64,000 nt of DNA from Flectonema sp. DT1601 (GCA_964019425.1 OZ025819.1:1-64000), one strand, 5' to 3'; shown: positions 31,843-43,055, counted from the stretch's first letter. Notes: generated by a model from the letters alone, not told the origin. Numbers and translations: made by a program.

Positions 31843-33080
31843 TTTTTGATATTTCCTTCTGTAGAGTGATGTGAGTAAACGGAAACAACAACATCATCAT
31901 CATCATCGTATTGACTGCAGTGGCGGCAGTATTAACTTCAATCAATAAAAATAACATTTTTTTTTAAACAAAGAAGGTTTAGAAAAAAAAAGTAAATTTG
32001 AAAACTTGGTTTAAAAAAATAAAAATAAAAATAAGGTTCACTAAACCTGTTTGGGAGGATTAGGAAATCAAACAATTTCACGACACGAATATCGTAGTTA
32101 AGAATAAGACGAGAGGAACAATCACAATGGGCAGTGCTACAGGCTGCTTTGGGTACACAAAAGAAATAATAACAAAGAGACACAAAGTTCACGATGAGGA
32201 CCACTCAAAACGTGACCTCCAAGTAGTTGAGAGTACGCGATACGAATATTCTTCGTTAACAAGGTCAACACGCGAATTTCTCTACACAACAAAAATATTT
32301 CAAAAACGAGTGAGTGGTGCGGAAAGTGAAGAGGAAGCTGACCTCTTCTCGTGGGCAAAACTTATTCATACAAAGGCAACTGGCTTCATAGGCGACATTA
32401 ATTCATAGCAAGACTCTTCACGGTGTTTGACGACAAACAACTTCAACCGTAAGCCCGACCACAATGTTGCCAATGACGGAGACTTTGAACGAATAATCAC
32501 AAAAAAAAAAAAAAAAAAAAAAAAAAAAACGAATCGACTTTCACTTTTTACTTTTTTACTCGCACTGTTGTTTTATTTGTGCAATCTTACAAAATCTTAA
32601 TAAAAGAATAAGTTGCGAAAACAATATGTTCGTAGGTACAAAAAAAAAAAAAAAAGAAATAATAATAATAAATAACAAAACAAGGTCAAGACCATTCTCA
32701 TTGAACACTCCGAGGAGTAATGTTCAAGACTACGGTAAGAATAATATAAAAATCGATCAATTAGAATTGTCTCAGAAACGCAGCAATTCTTTCTTGAGCA
32801 AATAATCGACACAGAAAACTGTTTTAAGGGGAAAAAAAAAAAAAAAAAAAGACTTCGACATTTACAACAGAAAGCCTAAAGTAATGTTTGTGAAGACGTA
32901 CTGACAACTTTTAGTTTGCGAAATACGTCAACACCAGAATGAGTGAGCGAGGACAAGGCCTGCCTTGGACTGCCTTCTCAGAGAATACACAACTGGTCAC
33001 ATTTAACAAAAGAAATAACACACGAAAGGGTTGCTGTGAATTCATTATCCTCCTCCCCTCCTCCCCATTCAACAAGTAGA
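31843..33080. other. Intergenic with diverged dispersed repeat
   Basis: No gene is seen. The stretch at about 32525-32660 is a diverged copy of the dispersed repeat found at 8899-9150 and 60606-60857 (ACTTTTTACTTTTTTACTCG, then TTTGTGCAATCTTACAAAAT). A-runs flank it. Confidence 0.5.
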
Positions 33081-33860
33081 TTAGAACTTCCCATGTCTCC
33101 TAATACTCGATGACATACCAACTGTTTCCATACCTTCACGAGGGTTATTAATTAATACTCTTCCCCTACCAGAACTTACATAAGACGATGACAGAGTGAG
33201 GGAATCTTTTCTGTCGACGTGTTTCTCTCTTTTTGGAGGTTTCAGCGGAGACGGAGTGTCTACCGTTGCTGAAACTTTCTCTCGAAGAGGAGCTGATTGA
33301 GGTTTTTGAATAATTTGATCAGGTGACTCCTCGAGAAGTGATTCTGACAAACTAATCGAAGCATTCATCGGACTAGTCAGGACTATTGAAGTTCCCAAAT
33401 CCTGAAGTAGTTCATTCTTCTTTGAATACGATAATGGAGTTGCCATTGATTTCTTATTGTGACAGATCCCGTGGTGACCAGAGTCGAGTAGTTTAAATCC
33501 GCGGAGTCGGTTTTGTTGGTGTTGTTCAGCTTTTGTTTTTCTAACATAACAATACCACGTTAGAAAACAAACGATCGTCAACAGCATTATCACCATTGCG
33601 ATTATTATTATAAATGATTTCCCGATTTCAAAATCTTTTTCACAGCGATGAGAATTTTCATCCCATTCTTCTCCGTCGTCACATTCTTCTGGTGACCATC
33701 CGAGAGGCTCTGATGTTACAGGAACGCACTTCACTCCTCTTAAAGACATGAAGTCGAGAGCTTCTAACTCAGATGATTCCTTTTTATCATTTCCAAGAGC
33801 TGTGTAGTATTTTATTAAACTTTTTACTAATTCTTTTCGTTTTGGGGGTAGGTTTTCCAT
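33081..33860 (-). CDS. Single-pass membrane protein, unknown family
   Basis: The protein has 259 residues from the ATG at 33860 (MENLPPKRKELVKSL). An acceptor-like ATATTTAG lies 5 nt upstream. The N-terminal 80 residues are hydrophilic with two cysteines near an acidic stretch (GWSPEECDDGEEWDE). A strong membrane segment follows (about 92-116; SFIIIIAMVIMLLTIVCFL), then a basic juxtamembrane region and a tail of about 140 residues rich in Ser, Pro and Lys. No signal peptide is seen. The orientation is uncertain; the positive-inside rule (VRKTKAEQHQQNRLR) favours a cytosolic C-terminal tail. I recognise no domain. It might be the remaining 3' exon of a longer receptor-like gene, since 5' exons could lie further upstream. 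Confidence 0.65.
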   Translation of the reverse strand: MENLPPKRKELVKSLIKYYTALGNDKKESSELEALDFMSLRGVKCVPVTSEPLGWSPEECDDGEEWDENSHRCEKDFEIGKSFIIIIAMVIMLLTIVCFLTWYCYVRKTKAEQHQQNRLRGFKLLDSGHHGICHNKKSMATPLSYSKKNELLQDLGTSIVLTSPMNASISLSESLLEESPDQIIQKPQSAPLREKVSATVDTPSPLKPPKREKHVDRKDSLTLSSSYVSSGRGRVLINNPREGMETVGMSSSIRRHGKF

Positions 33861-34357
33861 TTCACTAAATATCCTGATGGAGATTATTTCTAAGTTCAGA
33901 ACACACAACACTTACTGTTTATTAGTATTCTCGTGAGTCGAAGACGACAATCTTATTTTACTTCTGTTTTTTATGAAAAAAATAAAAATAGTAATAAAAA
34001 TATTTTCTCACAATTATAATCTCATCGCACGATTAAAGCAGTTGTTTCCTATTTCGAAGTGCTGGTTAGGGATAGACGCAGTCTCGGTGATCGCGTTTTT
34101 TTCTTCTGCTTCTTCCTCGAAATAGTTAATCACACACAACAAGCCACATAAGGACAATATTTCAATATTTTTTTTGTGGGAAATTTTTATTTTTTTTATA
34201 TTTTTTGTTTAATTTGAGGGAAAAAAACAAATAAATTTCACCATATCTTCGAAAGGGGTCAGGGAAATCATAAAAAAGAACTCAGCCACGGACAAAGTTA
34301 TTGAGAATAATCATAATAAGAAAAAATATTATCAGAGATAAGTTAGCGTAAAGAGAA

Positions 34358-36259
34358 CTACCTACCAACTCTGTGTACATCCATTCCATCAATGAAGTCA
34401 CTCTCACTGAGTTGTGGTGGTGATGAACTATTTAAATTACGATCATCAGACTCACAAGGTAAATGAATAACACCCACACGAGAGTCTTCTAATAATAAAA
34501 TATCATTTCCAGTGTAGAATGTCTTCACTCGGTTGATGTTAACATTTTTAATTGGGACATGAAATGGAAATTCTTCCAACTTCGAAGACAGAGGACACGC
34601 ATCAGGAACCCAATCCTCACCAGGGAAGTGAGGCCATTTCATTATAAATTTGAATAAAGAATTGAATTTTTTATTTGCGATCGATTTATTAATTCCAATA
34701 AAGAAACACTGAAGTGGGAATGCCGGATGTGAAGTATCCGTCTCCTCCCGTAGATTCCATATTTTTGATTCGTCACTACCAACTGAAAGAGTTTCAAGTT
34801 GTTGTTTTAATTTCTGTCCATCTGAATCCATCGTTGAGTACATCTTCATGGCTTCTTCTCTAATGAGGAGGAGTCCCCATACTCCTGGGTGAGCTGTTTC
34901 TAAGTCGGCGGTTCGTTGAGAATCGAATCCTGTATGCATGTGAAGGTAACTCATACGAGTATGGATGTCAGTAATCATCGTGTCGTAAGGCGAGAATTTA
35001 GTAACAGGAAATTGATATGTTTTCTCAACTCCATTCTCAACAACATCAACACTGTAGCTGTACATTCTCATATATGGGCTATCCCACCAACACATTAATA
35101 AATATGATGCGTCGAACAATATAATTCCAACCTTTCTAAGGTTACCTTCACTCTCAACAATCTTATACAACATTATGATATAAAGGTCTACGGCTATCAT
35201 TCCGACTAGGGCTGTTACTTTTTCAGAAATCCGGATTTCATCAAAATTTATATCGCAATTAAACAACGAGTATGCCATGGATAAATTAACTATCACGTTA
35301 CCCCAAACTAGAATACCAGCCATTGAGAACACTGCAATATGAAAGGTGCCGATCAGGAGATAGAATCCAACAAATAGATACAAAGACACATCAGGAACTA
35401 CCAACGATAATAACAAAACAAGAACACCTCCCATTTCAGCTACGAGGGCTCCGAATCCCAGAATCAGTCGTTGAGTTTTTAGGAAACCAGCAATGATGAG
35501 AACGACTTTTTTTGATAGCAACTGACTCCACCATCCTCTCAGATAGCTATTCACGAATATACACTCACCTCTATTGTGTAGTAACCAGTCGGTTGAGTTG
35601 GTCCCTAGACGTAGTTTACCACTTCCTTGATGCAAATAATAAGTTGCTCCACATAATAAAAACAGAAACACCCAACTAGACTCTGACAACTCAACAACAC
35701 AAACAGACTTAACCGACAGTACAACGATACAATTGATTAGTGAAATTCTAACGTATTCGAAAGATAAGTAATTTGAATATGGAGGAGCCAAACACCAACT
35801 GCTGATACTGTATTGTAAAGTACAATTACATAACAAATTAATATATAAGAACATAGGATAGTATTGTGAGAGGAGACATGATGTGACACAGAGAAGTCGA
35901 TCTGAGATGAAATAATGTTGGAGGTCGATTGATCCAAATCTGAATACGGATGACAACGTGAGGACAATCGATGATATTTTAGACAACTGAACAATCATCG
36001 GTATTTCTAAGTCGTATGTCATTCTGAGACACCATATTAATAATAAGTGAACTGGATAGTATCGAACCCGCTTTAGTAATCTAAAGAAACAACTACCGCT
36101 CTGTTTAACTTCTTCTCTTGTCGCTCCTCCAAACGGAGTCATTTTACCAAAAGCATGAGAGTTCCACCAGGTCATATTATAAACCAACCATGATGAAATA
36201 TGGTTAGCTATAATTATTAATAATATCAACCACACTGGTGGAGGAATCGTCGTGGTCAT
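34358..36259 (-). CDS. Large multipass membrane protein, HTTM-like
   Basis: The protein has 633 residues. The N-terminal two thirds hold about ten hydrophobic segments. Then comes a soluble C-terminal region of about 230 residues with FSPYDTMITDIHTRMSYL and KWPHFPGEDWVPDACPL. The stretch YYLHQGSGKLRLGTNSTDWL followed by a membrane segment with AEMGGVLVLL recalls the HTTM domain found in vitamin K-dependent carboxylase and its many uncharacterised relatives, where a YxxAGxxKLR-like motif precedes a similar helix pair. The match is by eye and partial, so the assignment is tentative. The acceptor-like TTTAAAAAACAG lies 17 nt before the ATG, and no intron is evident. Confidence 0.75.
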   Translation of the reverse strand: MTTTIPPPVWLILLIIIANHISSWLVYNMTWWNSHAFGKMTPFGGATREEVKQSGSCFFRLLKRVRYYPVHLLLIWCLRMTYDLEIPMIVQLSKISSIVLTLSSVFRFGSIDLQHYFISDRLLCVTSCLLSQYYPMFLYINLLCNCTLQYSISSWCLAPPYSNYLSFEYVRISLINCIVVLSVKSVCVVELSESSWVFLFLLCGATYYLHQGSGKLRLGTNSTDWLLHNRGECIFVNSYLRGWWSQLLSKKVVLIIAGFLKTQRLILGFGALVAEMGGVLVLLLSLVVPDVSLYLFVGFYLLIGTFHIAVFSMAGILVWGNVIVNLSMAYSLFNCDINFDEIRISEKVTALVGMIAVDLYIIMLYKIVESEGNLRKVGIILFDASYLLMCWWDSPYMRMYSYSVDVVENGVEKTYQFPVTKFSPYDTMITDIHTRMSYLHMHTGFDSQRTADLETAHPGVWGLLLIREEAMKMYSTMDSDGQKLKQQLETLSVGSDESKIWNLREETDTSHPAFPLQCFFIGINKSIANKKFNSLFKFIMKWPHFPGEDWVPDACPLSSKLEEFPFHVPIKNVNINRVKTFYTGNDILLLEDSRVGVIHLPCESDDRNLNSSSPPQLSESDFIDGMDVHRVGR

Positions 36260-36587
36260 TATAAATAAATAAAAAACTGTTTTTTAAAAATAAAAAAAAT
36301 AAAAAATACCCCCTTTTTTCTCTAAAATCTCCCAAAAAAAACGATACTTTTATTCATTAATTGGAAGCCATCTTTTTCCTCTGTAAGATATAAATTATTA
36401 TAAACTATTTTCACTCAACAAATTAGATGAGAAATACGACGCAACCGATTGTGCGATGCGTAAGCCAGGCTACTTTTTTTATTTATTTCTGTCCTTTTCT
36501 CCAAGAAGCTGGCAGTCACAACATGTGGGTCTCCAGCTTTGGATGGCTGTCGATGTGCTGGTTGCCAAAAACATAAAAACACATATC

Positions 36588-37985
36588 CTATCCGTATCTC
36601 ATGTTCTTGAGATTCCATCTTGCAGCTTTGTACATACTTGGCTTTCCTTTTGGTACTGCATCGATGTCAATATGTTTGTAATTCAAGAACTTCCTTCCCT
36701 TTCCATCTTGTCGGCCGACGAACTTCCAAACACCATCACCACCTGCCCCTCGACCTGCTCCAGCTTGTTTTGTCCAACTCGGACTTTTCGAAAGAGGTTC
36801 GGTTATTAAACTTGGCTTACCAAACTCATCTTGCTGTGGTGTCATGTAGTATGGAGCTAACTCTCTACACATATTACTACAGACATGAAATGGATTCTTT
36901 CGATTCCTGCAAAGAGGTTGAATGTGTTTTACTTCGTAAGAAGGTATTTCAGCATCGAAATCGACATCGCTGCCGTCAGAAATACGACCAAAGTATTCTA
37001 AACTTTCTTCTAAATAATCAGGCTCAGCGTTTATCTTACAAGTTGATTTCCCAGTGTGATACGAAGCCATTGTAGTACCAAAGTAGTATCCGACTTCTGA
37101 TTTCGGTATTTTAATAAGTTCACCTGATGGCTGACCATTCTTAAAGAATAATGCTTGGAATGATTTCTTCTCTGGATCACACAATAGGACACAACCAATA
37201 ATATCTCCAACTTTTATAACTCTTCCGTAATGATGGTCATCAGGAGAGCCAATGCGACCATTTTCAAAATAACCAAAACTCTTATCATAGTATCCCAACC
37301 ACTTAGTTGGTTCAAATGCCGGGGCTTCGACAATTCCGATCCCAAAATTCAAACTACTCGACTGGCATGTTATTTCAAAGTAAGCCAAGTCTCCCGATTG
37401 GATTCTTTTATTTGTTCTGATAGATACTAACCTTGTTGCTGTCTCGTGGAACACACCAGAGCCTTTGAATTCGCGTTCACCTGTTTCTCGTCCAACCATT
37501 TTATACGTATCCTTAAATGCATAGGAAACAGTGTAGTCAATACTATCGTCAAAGAATGGTCTTGGTTCCCATCTGTGGTCGAGTATTATTATATCATTCT
37601 CTTCCTTTGTCTCTTGTTGACGTTGAACGTCACCCCAAAAAGGAATACCCAACTCGTTATCATATTCTGTTTGGAAATCAATTTGAACCGAATTCGGAGT
37701 TTTAATATGTGGCCAGGGTGGGTCAGTCATTCTGAGAGGACCCATGACGTCGACGTCGACAACAGAAGCTTCTTGTTCTAATTGGAGAATATTCATCATT
37801 CCAGGTTCTGTATAATTAGTCTGATCCTCAACTACTGCAACTATCTCAGGTGGAGATGCTGACTTTGGTGGTGGACTCCAACCACTTAATGAAATCTCTT
37901 CGCTAGTTAGTGATTCCGATTTCCTCATCTTTGCCCACACACTTTGACATCTCCTGCCCGCAAATTGTCGCAGGTGACATTTCAT
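36588..37985 (-). CDS. SPRY-domain protein
   Basis: The protein has 465 residues. The centre (about 165-325) reads as a SPRY/B30.2-like domain: FKGSGVFHETATRLVSIRT, GDLAYFEITCQSSSLNFGIG, WLGYYDKSFGYFENGRIGS, GRVIKVGDIIGCVLLCDPEK and ALFFKNGQPSGE. Such domains are peptide-binding modules found in Ran-binding and ubiquitin-ligase adaptor proteins. The N-terminus is Pro/Ser/Glu-rich and disordered. The C-terminal 130 residues contain a possible Cys pattern (PLCRNRKNPFHVCSNMC) and a basic Gly-rich tail. No enzyme domain is visible. The acceptor-like TCTCTTCAG lies 5 nt before the ATG. Confidence 0.8.
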   Translation of the reverse strand: MKCHLRQFAGRRCQSVWAKMRKSESLTSEEISLSGWSPPPKSASPPEIVAVVEDQTNYTEPGMMNILQLEQEASVVDVDVMGPLRMTDPPWPHIKTPNSVQIDFQTEYDNELGIPFWGDVQRQQETKEENDIIILDHRWEPRPFFDDSIDYTVSYAFKDTYKMVGRETGEREFKGSGVFHETATRLVSIRTNKRIQSGDLAYFEITCQSSSLNFGIGIVEAPAFEPTKWLGYYDKSFGYFENGRIGSPDDHHYGRVIKVGDIIGCVLLCDPEKKSFQALFFKNGQPSGELIKIPKSEVGYYFGTTMASYHTGKSTCKINAEPDYLEESLEYFGRISDGSDVDFDAEIPSYEVKHIQPLCRNRKNPFHVCSNMCRELAPYYMTPQQDEFGKPSLITEPLSKSPSWTKQAGAGRGAGGDGVWKFVGRQDGKGRKFLNYKHIDIDAVPKGKPSMYKAARWNLKNMRYG

Positions 37986-38583
37986 ATCTACTGAAGAGAA
38001 ATATAAAAAAATATATAATTTTTTTTTTTTTTCTTCTACATAGGAATTATAAACTAAGGTTGAAAAAAACTACAAAACAATATATAAAAAAAACAAAATG
38101 ATAACCAGGAGGGGGGGTACTTGACAGAGTACAGATGTCCCCAGCTATTTTATAACAAGTTTACTTAAAGATTTTTTTCTTTTTTTTTTTTTTTTTTTGA
38201 CAAGTTTGAAACCCAATGCAACCCTCAGCAAAGGGGATGCTATAGGTGCGTACATTAGGGTACTGTTGGTTGGAGTAATAAGAAACTGCTGGTAATAATA
38301 TTTAGAGTACGAAGAAAAAAGAAAATTTCCGGGCACACTATACTCAGCAGCGAGAACATTACAGCCTTCTTTCTGAAGTAACATTTTATATAAAGAAAAT
38401 ACAATTAAAACAGTAGTGAGGAACAACAAATCTCCTTTCTGCCTATTCACATGAGAGATACGTATGGCTGCTCTCTAAGAATGAAAACAAAAAAAAAAAA
38501 AAAAAAAAAAAGGAAACAGCAGAAGGAACACAATAAAACGACACCCCCTATTCATAATTGAAGTTATCATGAATACAGTATAA

Positions 38584-38874
38584 CTAATCAATAAGATATC
38601 CTTTAGTTCCTCGACTGTATCCAGGTGAACCTGGACATCCTACAGAGTTCCACTGGTTACCAAGATCTGTACGCTCCTGTGCGGCGGTACTGTCGTCGTA
38701 ATCGCTAGTTTGGAACACGTCGCCGTTTGGCTTTCTTCCCAACCGTCCCTGACTCTCTAACATCGCAGCCACTCCCGCAGCGTGTTGATCATTTGGTGTT
38801 GGGATTGGTGGTGGTGGTCTGATCCAAACCTCCTGTTCGTTTGGGAACTCAACATGATCGTGATCAGTAAGCAT
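38584..38874 (-). CDS. Small Pro/Gly-rich protein, unknown
   Basis: This predicted protein has 96 residues with a genuine ATG and TAG stop. It is hydrophilic, opening MLTDHDHVEFPNEQEVWIRP, then a Pro run, and ending GCPGSPGYSRGTKGYLID. The composition differs from the homopolymer-driven frames nearby, and it is in the same orientation as its neighbours. No family is recognised. It could be a small structural or regulatory protein. Confidence is moderate because the length alone does not prove coding. Confidence 0.5.
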   Translation of the reverse strand: MLTDHDHVEFPNEQEVWIRPPPPIPTPNDQHAAGVAAMLESQGRLGRKPNGDVFQTSDYDDSTAAQERTDLGNQWNSVGCPGSPGYSRGTKGYLID

Positions 38875-39106
38875 CTTTATTATATTATTGACTGGAATAA
38901 CTGAAGAGATTAAATAGAACGATTACACTACGAAGTTAAACATTCTGAAGTTGCCTGACCTCATTTCATAATAAAAAAGATCTGCAGAAGTGAAATAACT
39001 AAAAACAACGTCAAAAAGTACCTCATCAGTCTTATGAAACATCTAACGTCTGTTCGCAAGTAGAAGATGACGTCAGCCATTGGCTCTAATTGCCTTAAAA
39101 CTGATC

Positions 39107-41056
39107 TCAAGAATCACTGAGTGCGGTGTCTAATACTAAAGATTGGTGTCGTTGTTTTATACTTTTCTTAACAACTTTCATTGACTTCAAGTCATGAAGA
39201 TACGAAATATAATTATCAGGCAGACCTGCTGACAAAGCTCCTTCAATCATCGAATCAACATAAAGAGATGACGGGGACAGATTGTGTACACGACGTTGTG
39301 AAGTAAAAGTATAAGAAGTCTCCTTTACATAAGATGAATTGAGGATATCAACTTTCGACATATTCCAACCTGGTACACAACTAGCAGCAAATATAAGGAA
39401 CTGAGGTGGGAGGGAATATCGAACTCCAAAAACGGATTTTCCGCAGTTTTTTCGAAGTGTCGGCAACCCATCACGAGTTCCTACTTTAAGCTTCCCAAAC
39501 TCATCGACAATAACCTGATGACTGAATTCTAAACTGTGATCTTGTAGTTCCGCTACCATCACATCTTTTGGAGACACATCGACACCCAACTCATCAGTCC
39601 AGGTTCTCCTTAACATGAAATGTCCGTACGTGAACACCGACACCTTCTCACCGCAGAAATTTAATTTCAGCAGCAAGTTGGTCTCCTCGCGAGACATCAG
39701 CTGTCGCAACTCTGTTTTGTAACGAAGGGTAGCAGAATGGATTCTCTTAGCCACCACATACTCCGCTATCTGTGATAACTTAGTCGTGTTCCACTCTAGT
39801 CTCGCAGCTACTTCTAATAACCTGCCAGCGATGCAGGACGTTAATTGAAGAACGTTAACACCAACAGCTCCACTACGTAACTGTTGTGGTGATACAGACC
39901 GATTGTCACCCTTACGTAATCGTACTGAAGGTGGTTTACTCTTTCGAATACCACCGAGATCAGTAGCAACGTGATTATTAAAAGGTAACACCATACCTGG
40001 TGTTAATGTTGGAGGTTGAGAGAGTACTCGTTGTTGTAGACTTCCTAACAAGGTAGTATCGATATCTTGTCGTGGTGTTGGCATCTGATGATGACAAACT
40101 TCTCCCTGCGAGTAGTAAACTCTTCCCCCATTCGAATGATAATCAACAGACGTGTTGTTAAGTAAATGACCTGAAGTAGATCGCACTCCCCGCTGTTGAG
40201 GAACTACAGAACTCTCCCAACCTCTCGCAGGGTCAATGCTGGGTGATGCCGTTCTCTGATAAGATAAAGTTCCAGTTCCAGGATTGTTATGATTGCTTGA
40301 AGTTCTCAAGGCTGATATTTGTTTATTTAACTTCTGTACTAACTCGCTGTCAACATCGACTGGCTGATCCAAAGAAGTCGCTGTCGGGTTCCCTGACATC
40401 TGCTGACGTGGTGCGGCTGTCTTCATATAACCAGCATTCTGTGACCCTTTTAAGGAAAGTATCTGCTGCTCAATATTTTGTAATAACGTCGAGTCTATTG
40501 CAGTTGAGGAAGACCGAAGAGACCACAACTGTCTTTCAAGTTGTTGTAATGCCACTGGATCAATATTATTGTTTGTGACCACGTTGGATGCAACAGTTCC
40601 TTCTTGACTAAGTGACCAAGCTGGTAATGGTTCTATTTTTGAATAACTTAATTGTTGACTTTGAGGTGGAACTGTCTCGTATATCGAAGGACTTCTTCCC
40701 TGTTCCCTTTGCTGGGAGTGAAACGACTGAATTTCACTCTTCAGTTCCATAATTTGCTCGCGAAGCCTCACTGGATCAGAAATATCCTCAGCCGAGACTC
40801 GAACTTGGTCAATGTTATCATCTTTGAAAAGCTCTTGTGGCATCAACGTTTCCATTCCCATTAGAGGTGTTTGCTCTCTGCTGATGTTGGTATCGGTGAA
40901 TATGGCAGCTGTTGATGCATCCTTGACCTGCCGCTCTCGTAAGTAATTATCTATATCTCTGTCTAAGCTGCCATCTCGTCTGTCTGTTGGTTGCTCAATT
41001 TTTGATCTCAGAGATGCGATTGCAGTTCTCAGAGAGTTTGTTATTTCATTATTCAT
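39107..41056 (-). CDS. Long disordered protein with C-terminal gamma-glutamylcyclotransferase-like domain
   Basis: The protein has 649 residues. The first 370 are Gln/Ser-rich with four repeated short amphipathic motifs of the form LQQLERQLWSLRSSS, LLQNIEQQILSLKGS, LVQKLNKQISALRTS and LLGSLQQRVLS, likely a coiled-coil or partner-binding array. The C-terminal part has features of the GGCT/AIG2 fold: VFTYGHFM (near 474) for the usual YG(S/T)xM, GVRYSLPPQFL for the GVxYxL block, and YVDSMIEGALSAGLPDNYIS (599-618) for the C-terminal signature. The catalytic Glu normally found in the DxxEG(V) turn is not seen; the equivalent stretch reads FAASCVPGW. I infer a non-catalytic binding domain. Family assignment is by eye. 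Confidence 0.75.
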   Translation of the reverse strand: MNNEITNSLRTAIASLRSKIEQPTDRRDGSLDRDIDNYLRERQVKDASTAAIFTDTNISREQTPLMGMETLMPQELFKDDNIDQVRVSAEDISDPVRLREQIMELKSEIQSFHSQQREQGRSPSIYETVPPQSQQLSYSKIEPLPAWSLSQEGTVASNVVTNNNIDPVALQQLERQLWSLRSSSTAIDSTLLQNIEQQILSLKGSQNAGYMKTAAPRQQMSGNPTATSLDQPVDVDSELVQKLNKQISALRTSSNHNNPGTGTLSYQRTASPSIDPARGWESSVVPQQRGVRSTSGHLLNNTSVDYHSNGGRVYYSQGEVCHHQMPTPRQDIDTTLLGSLQQRVLSQPPTLTPGMVLPFNNHVATDLGGIRKSKPPSVRLRKGDNRSVSPQQLRSGAVGVNVLQLTSCIAGRLLEVAARLEWNTTKLSQIAEYVVAKRIHSATLRYKTELRQLMSREETNLLLKLNFCGEKVSVFTYGHFMLRRTWTDELGVDVSPKDVMVAELQDHSLEFSHQVIVDEFGKLKVGTRDGLPTLRKNCGKSVFGVRYSLPPQFLIFAASCVPGWNMSKVDILNSSYVKETSYTFTSQRRVHNLSPSSLYVDSMIEGALSAGLPDNYISYLHDLKSMKVVKKSIKQRHQSLVLDTALSDS

Positions 41057-41236
41057 TAGTCTTTAGTAGCGATCATCATTATTAAAGTACTGTGTGAGAT
41101 ATAATATATAATAATGGATAATAATTATTATTCAAACAATCACACAAACAGAAATAGCACACGAGATACGCGGCTAATGTTTTTTTTTTTTAGAAAGTAG
41201 AATGAGAGATGGTGTTGTGTTGTTTATCCTTCTCGT

Positions 41237-42401
41237 CTATTGCAAGAATGGATGGCTCAGAACTTCAGATATTGTAAGCCTCTGACTGGGACATATGACT
41301 AACATTTTGCTCAAAAGATCAACGGCGTTGTCATCGACGGTGTTCATGAATGGCAACGCACCCAATCCACGACCACTGAACTTCGGGAATTGTGACGACC
41401 ATTCCGGCAGTAGTTGGATGTCAGGATATGTTGCTGGAGTTGGTGTTCCGAATACTTCAAAAGTTTGAAACAGAACTCCAATTTCAAGTTCGCAATCAAA
41501 TAAAGTTTTTCCATGACAGAGAACCTCAGCAAATAGCGCTCCAAGACTCCAAATATCACACGATTCGTTATAATAATATGATGACATTATTACTTCAGGT
41601 GATCTGTTTTTTTTTTTTTTATTATTAAAAACAACTACTCTATCGACAGGTGATGAGAACAAATATAATAAAACAACACAACCTGTAATAAACAGTCATT
41701 GCCTCCCTGGATACTAATCTGTTTTGGATGTTCGTTTGGCGAATCATTCCAAAGTCACACAACTTTAAGTTAGTCATTTCAGAGTTGGTTAAAACGTTCA
41801 TTGGTTTGATGTCTCGATGCATTAATGATTCTTTGTGAATGTGAGCAACAGCACTGGCAATCTGCCGCATTATAATTCTGGTTGGATGTTAATATTTAAG
41901 AATGATTGTTACCACGTCAGTTAGTAGCATACCTCGCGTGATCACTTCCCATTAACTTATCCCTCGCTGTTGAAGACTGCGTTGAGTAAGTTTCTGAATT
42001 ATCGTTACGACCTGCGTACTCTTCGAGTCTGTCGTTTAGATCTGAATCGCAAAGTTCAAAACAAAGAAAGAACTCTCCCTCATTCCTCTCAGTTGATACA
42101 ACACCAATGAGCTCAACAATATTAGGATGACCTGTTTTGTGATTTTATTATTCGGAAGTACTACTCGATTAGGACATTTCAAACCTTTTAATTTATTCAA
42201 CAGGCTGACTTCTCTTAATGTACTCGGAGGTAGTCCATAGTCGAACCAATCGACTCCAACTTTTTTAACTGCCATCCACAATCCACACTTTGTTCTTACT
42301 CTGTGAACAGATCCATAACTTCCCTCACCTAACTTACATTGAACTTCTAAATCTGTTTCTTCAAAACAGCGAAGACCTGGACAATAAATAGCTGCTGACA
42401 T
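41237..42401 (-). CDS. CDK-like protein kinase (4 exons)
   Basis: Exons are 42401-42185, 42131-41933, 41877-41683 and 41603-41237, giving 325 residues. Introns of 53, 55 and 79 nt begin GTTTG, GTATG and GTTGT and end ACAG or CCAG. All kinase landmarks appear only after splicing: P-loop GEGSYGSV (25-32), AVKK (Lys46), a PSTAIRE-like PPSTLRE (58-64), HPNIVELIGVV, HRDIKPMNVL (159-168), LCDFG (178-182), T-loop Thr200 and YRSPEV. The PSTLRE helix and the T-loop identify a cyclin-dependent or CDC2-related kinase rather than a MAPK. The cyclin partner cannot be predicted. An insert of about 30 residues with Ser/Thr precedes the HRD region. The start Met follows an acceptor-like ATTCTTAG by 15 nt. 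Confidence 0.93.
41604..41682 (-). other. CDK-like gene intron 3
   Basis: A 79-nt phase 2 intron, GTTGTG...AAACAG. It splits the Arg codon of YRSPE. Confidence 0.9.
41878..41932 (-). other. CDK-like gene intron 2
   Basis: A 55-nt phase 2 intron, GTATGC...ACCAG, with a TACTAAC stretch near its 5' end. Confidence 0.88.
42132..42184 (-). other. CDK-like gene intron 1
   Basis: A 53-nt phase 1 intron, GTTTGA...AAACAG. Splicing creates LKGHPNIVEL. Confidence 0.9.
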
Positions 42402-43055
42402 TGTGTCGCCCTGTCGTCTAAGAATAGATAAAAAGCAATACTTCAACCTAACAATCCATGCATGATGTCGCGATCAAAAACAGTAAGAGGACATTTTTTT
42501 GAAAAAAAAAAAAAAAAGACAAAAAAGACAAAATGTTCAATAAACACAAAGAAGAAATGATTGTAAATTTCCTTTCTGTTGGAAGAATATTTATTCTCGG
42601 CAGCATGCGATTAAAAAACGTGTTGTTTTTTTGTTTTTTTTTTTAAATGTCTTTGGAAATAGTACCACATCTCACGTAGATTTTGCATTTCCCAAAACGA
42701 AGAATCAACCGCACTGACTGCCGTGTACCACAACAACACAAACATAATGACAAGACCCTCCCCCTCTCCCTAGGATTAATTCATAATGTGAATTGACAAG
42801 GAAAGAAGTCTTCTTACGAATCCTCGCATTAATAAGAACTCTTAGCGAACTACTTCCCTCCGTTAGAAAAACACAATTAGTATTCATGAGAGTGTCAATC
42901 ATGTGGATCGTGTGATGTCTTCAAAACGATAATGACTACTCTGCCTTAGGATAGACTGATGGCAATGAGTACGACTGGCATCACAACAAAGACATCATTG
43001 AGTAGGTCACAATTATTAATTATTATTATTCAATTAAAACAGAGACCCCATTCAC

